64,000 nucleotides of DNA from JBFHFS01 sp041583495 (GTDB taxonomy: Bacteria > Bacteroidota > Bacteroidia > Bacteroidales > Marinilabiliaceae): assembly GCA_041583495.1 (NCBI GenBank), contig JBFHFS010000007.1, forward strand, positions 1 through 64,000, given 5' to 3'. A program made the position numbers and the translations under genes. This document shows, piece after piece, positions 63,307 to 64,000 of the stretch. The notes under the pieces are model-generated. The model did no database searches, was not told the origin of the DNA, and saw only the letters and a program-made list of their open reading frames with translations. Each line of letters starts with the position of its first letter. Position 1 is the first letter of the stretch.

Positions 63307-63984
63307 TCAAATTCCCATCCAAAATGGGGCGGTAAAACAACGATAGCTCTTTCCTGCCGGGGTGGAAACAGACCCTCCCACCCGGTTAAACTTCTTGAGC
63401 TCCGGCATCTTCTCAAAAAACTGATCCAGATCGATCACCACATTATGATGAGTCCCCGGCGTTAAGGTAAGCGGGAACATATCTTCACTGTTACTGCCTT
63501 TAAGCTTGAACTGCCGCTGGCTGCCCCACCTGGTAAAGACAATGTTGGGCGGCATAAACGTCTGACTCTCATTCGAACCATTGGTTATCATCAGGCGCAA
63601 AAGCCTGCGGCCGGTTTTCTTATCCCGAAACCTAAAGGCCTTAAACTTCACCTTGCCGGGAAAATACTTATCCTTCCACCGGTTTTGATACTGCCAGGCA
63701 ATGAAGACACCAACGGCAAGCAGAATAAGGGTAATAATAAAGGAGCTGGGCCTGTTTTCCTGTTGCTGAGCCCTATCGCGAACCAGCTCTTCATAGCTCT
63801 TAAGCGATTTACCATCCTGAACAACCGGCGTTTCCTCCACGCTCTGCTCCTGGGCCACGGAGCTATCCCGAACGGGCTGGGAGGCCTGACGATTACAATA
63901 ATTCAAAATAAAAAGAAAGGACAGAATGCCCCAGATCAGGTTTCTGTTCTTTTGAAAAAAAGCTTTGAAGTCGAACCTATTCAT
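63307..63984 (-). CDS. Membrane protein of unknown function, next to TlpA-like gene
   Basis: A 225-residue protein with an N-terminal hydrophobic helix (about residues 15-31), a polar linker, a second helix (about 83-100), and a C-terminal beta-rich domain (TRWGSQRQFKLKGSNSED, GTHHNVVIDLDQFFEK, SYRCFTAPFWMGI). I do not recognise a family. The stop is 24 bases upstream of the TlpA start, so the two are likely co-expressed; the C-terminal domain may fold in the periplasm. The gene is complete: its start is 16 bases from the window edge. Confidence 0.6.
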   Translation of the reverse strand: MNRFDFKAFFQKNRNLIWGILSFLFILNYCNRQASQPVRDSSVAQEQSVEETPVVQDGKSLKSYEELVRDRAQQQENRPSSFIITLILLAVGVFIAWQYQNRWKDKYFPGKVKFKAFRFRDKKTGRRLLRLMITNGSNESQTFMPPNIVFTRWGSQRQFKLKGSNSEDMFPLTLTPGTHHNVVIDLDQFFEKMPELKKFNRVGGSVSTPAGKSYRCFTAPFWMGI

Positions 63985-64000
63985 ACAAAAATATTTTATT

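Noticed and set aside
1..64000. CRISPR array, prophage or insertion sequence
   Set aside because: No regularly spaced repeats, transposase, integrase or phage structural genes were seen on either strand.

Overview
The window reads as a chromosomal segment of a Bacteroidota bacterium (probably a Marinilabiliales/Prolixibacteraceae-type marine or sediment relative; the order is my inference). The evidence is: several phylum-typical families (DUF4268, DUF4199, DUF6427, DUF2723, Wzi-type capsule assembly, fused CcsBA, lamin-tail proteins with a gliding/T9SS-like C-terminus, SusD-free lipoproteins), almost no Shine-Dalgarno sequences, and promoters of the Bacteroidota type (TTTG, 19-21 bases, TAnnTTTG) in front of three tRNA units and metK. 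No phage, insertion sequence or CRISPR array is visible.

Layout. 0.5-11.7 kb: surface lipoproteins, a small membrane protein, a DcaP-like porin, the fused cytochrome c synthase CcsBA, a large secreted lamin-tail protein and asd. 12-22 kb: rsgA, a tiny secreted Lys/Cys-rich peptide, a PorE-like TPR/PD40 protein carrying three SPOR repeats, a NYN-LOTUS RNase-like protein, an orphan twin-ATPase ABC protein, DUF4239 and DUF4199 membrane proteins and an orphan lipo-cytochrome c. 22.3-32 kb: a minus-strand surface polysaccharide cluster (nucleotide-sugar dehydrogenase, WlbA-type oxidoreductase, N-acetyltransferase, aminotransferase, Wzi, an unusual sugar-phosphate transferase and two glycosyltransferases), ended by a strong terminator. 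32-45 kb: housekeeping genes, namely metK with a SAM-II-like riboswitch in its leader, tRNA-Glu/rpsT/tRNA-Glu, radC, two FemAB/GNAT-like paralogues, upp, folK, sppA, lpxK, purine nucleoside phosphorylase, hflX, tonB and tRNA-Ala. 44.7-52.2 kb: a flippase-like membrane protein, a ModA-like lipoprotein coupled to a hybrid histidine kinase, DUF6427 and purD. 52.6-64 kb: a polysaccharide deacetylase, two DUF2723 GT-C-type paralogues, tRNA-Gln, a GH172 lipoprotein, a small outer-membrane barrel, a TlpA-like thioredoxin and its membrane partner.

Most promising for follow-up are: (1) the SAM-II-like pseudoknot that begins almost at the predicted metK transcription start and is followed directly by eight U; (2) the sugar-phosphate transferase whose membrane helix seems replaced by a methyltransferase-like region; (3) the binding-protein plus hybrid-kinase pair without a permease; (4) the PorE-like protein in which three SPOR modules stand where OmpA would be; (5) the orphan double ABC ATPase with two complementary degenerate sites; (6) the secreted Lys/Cys-rich mini-protein. 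All calls are by eye from sequence; no database search was run.
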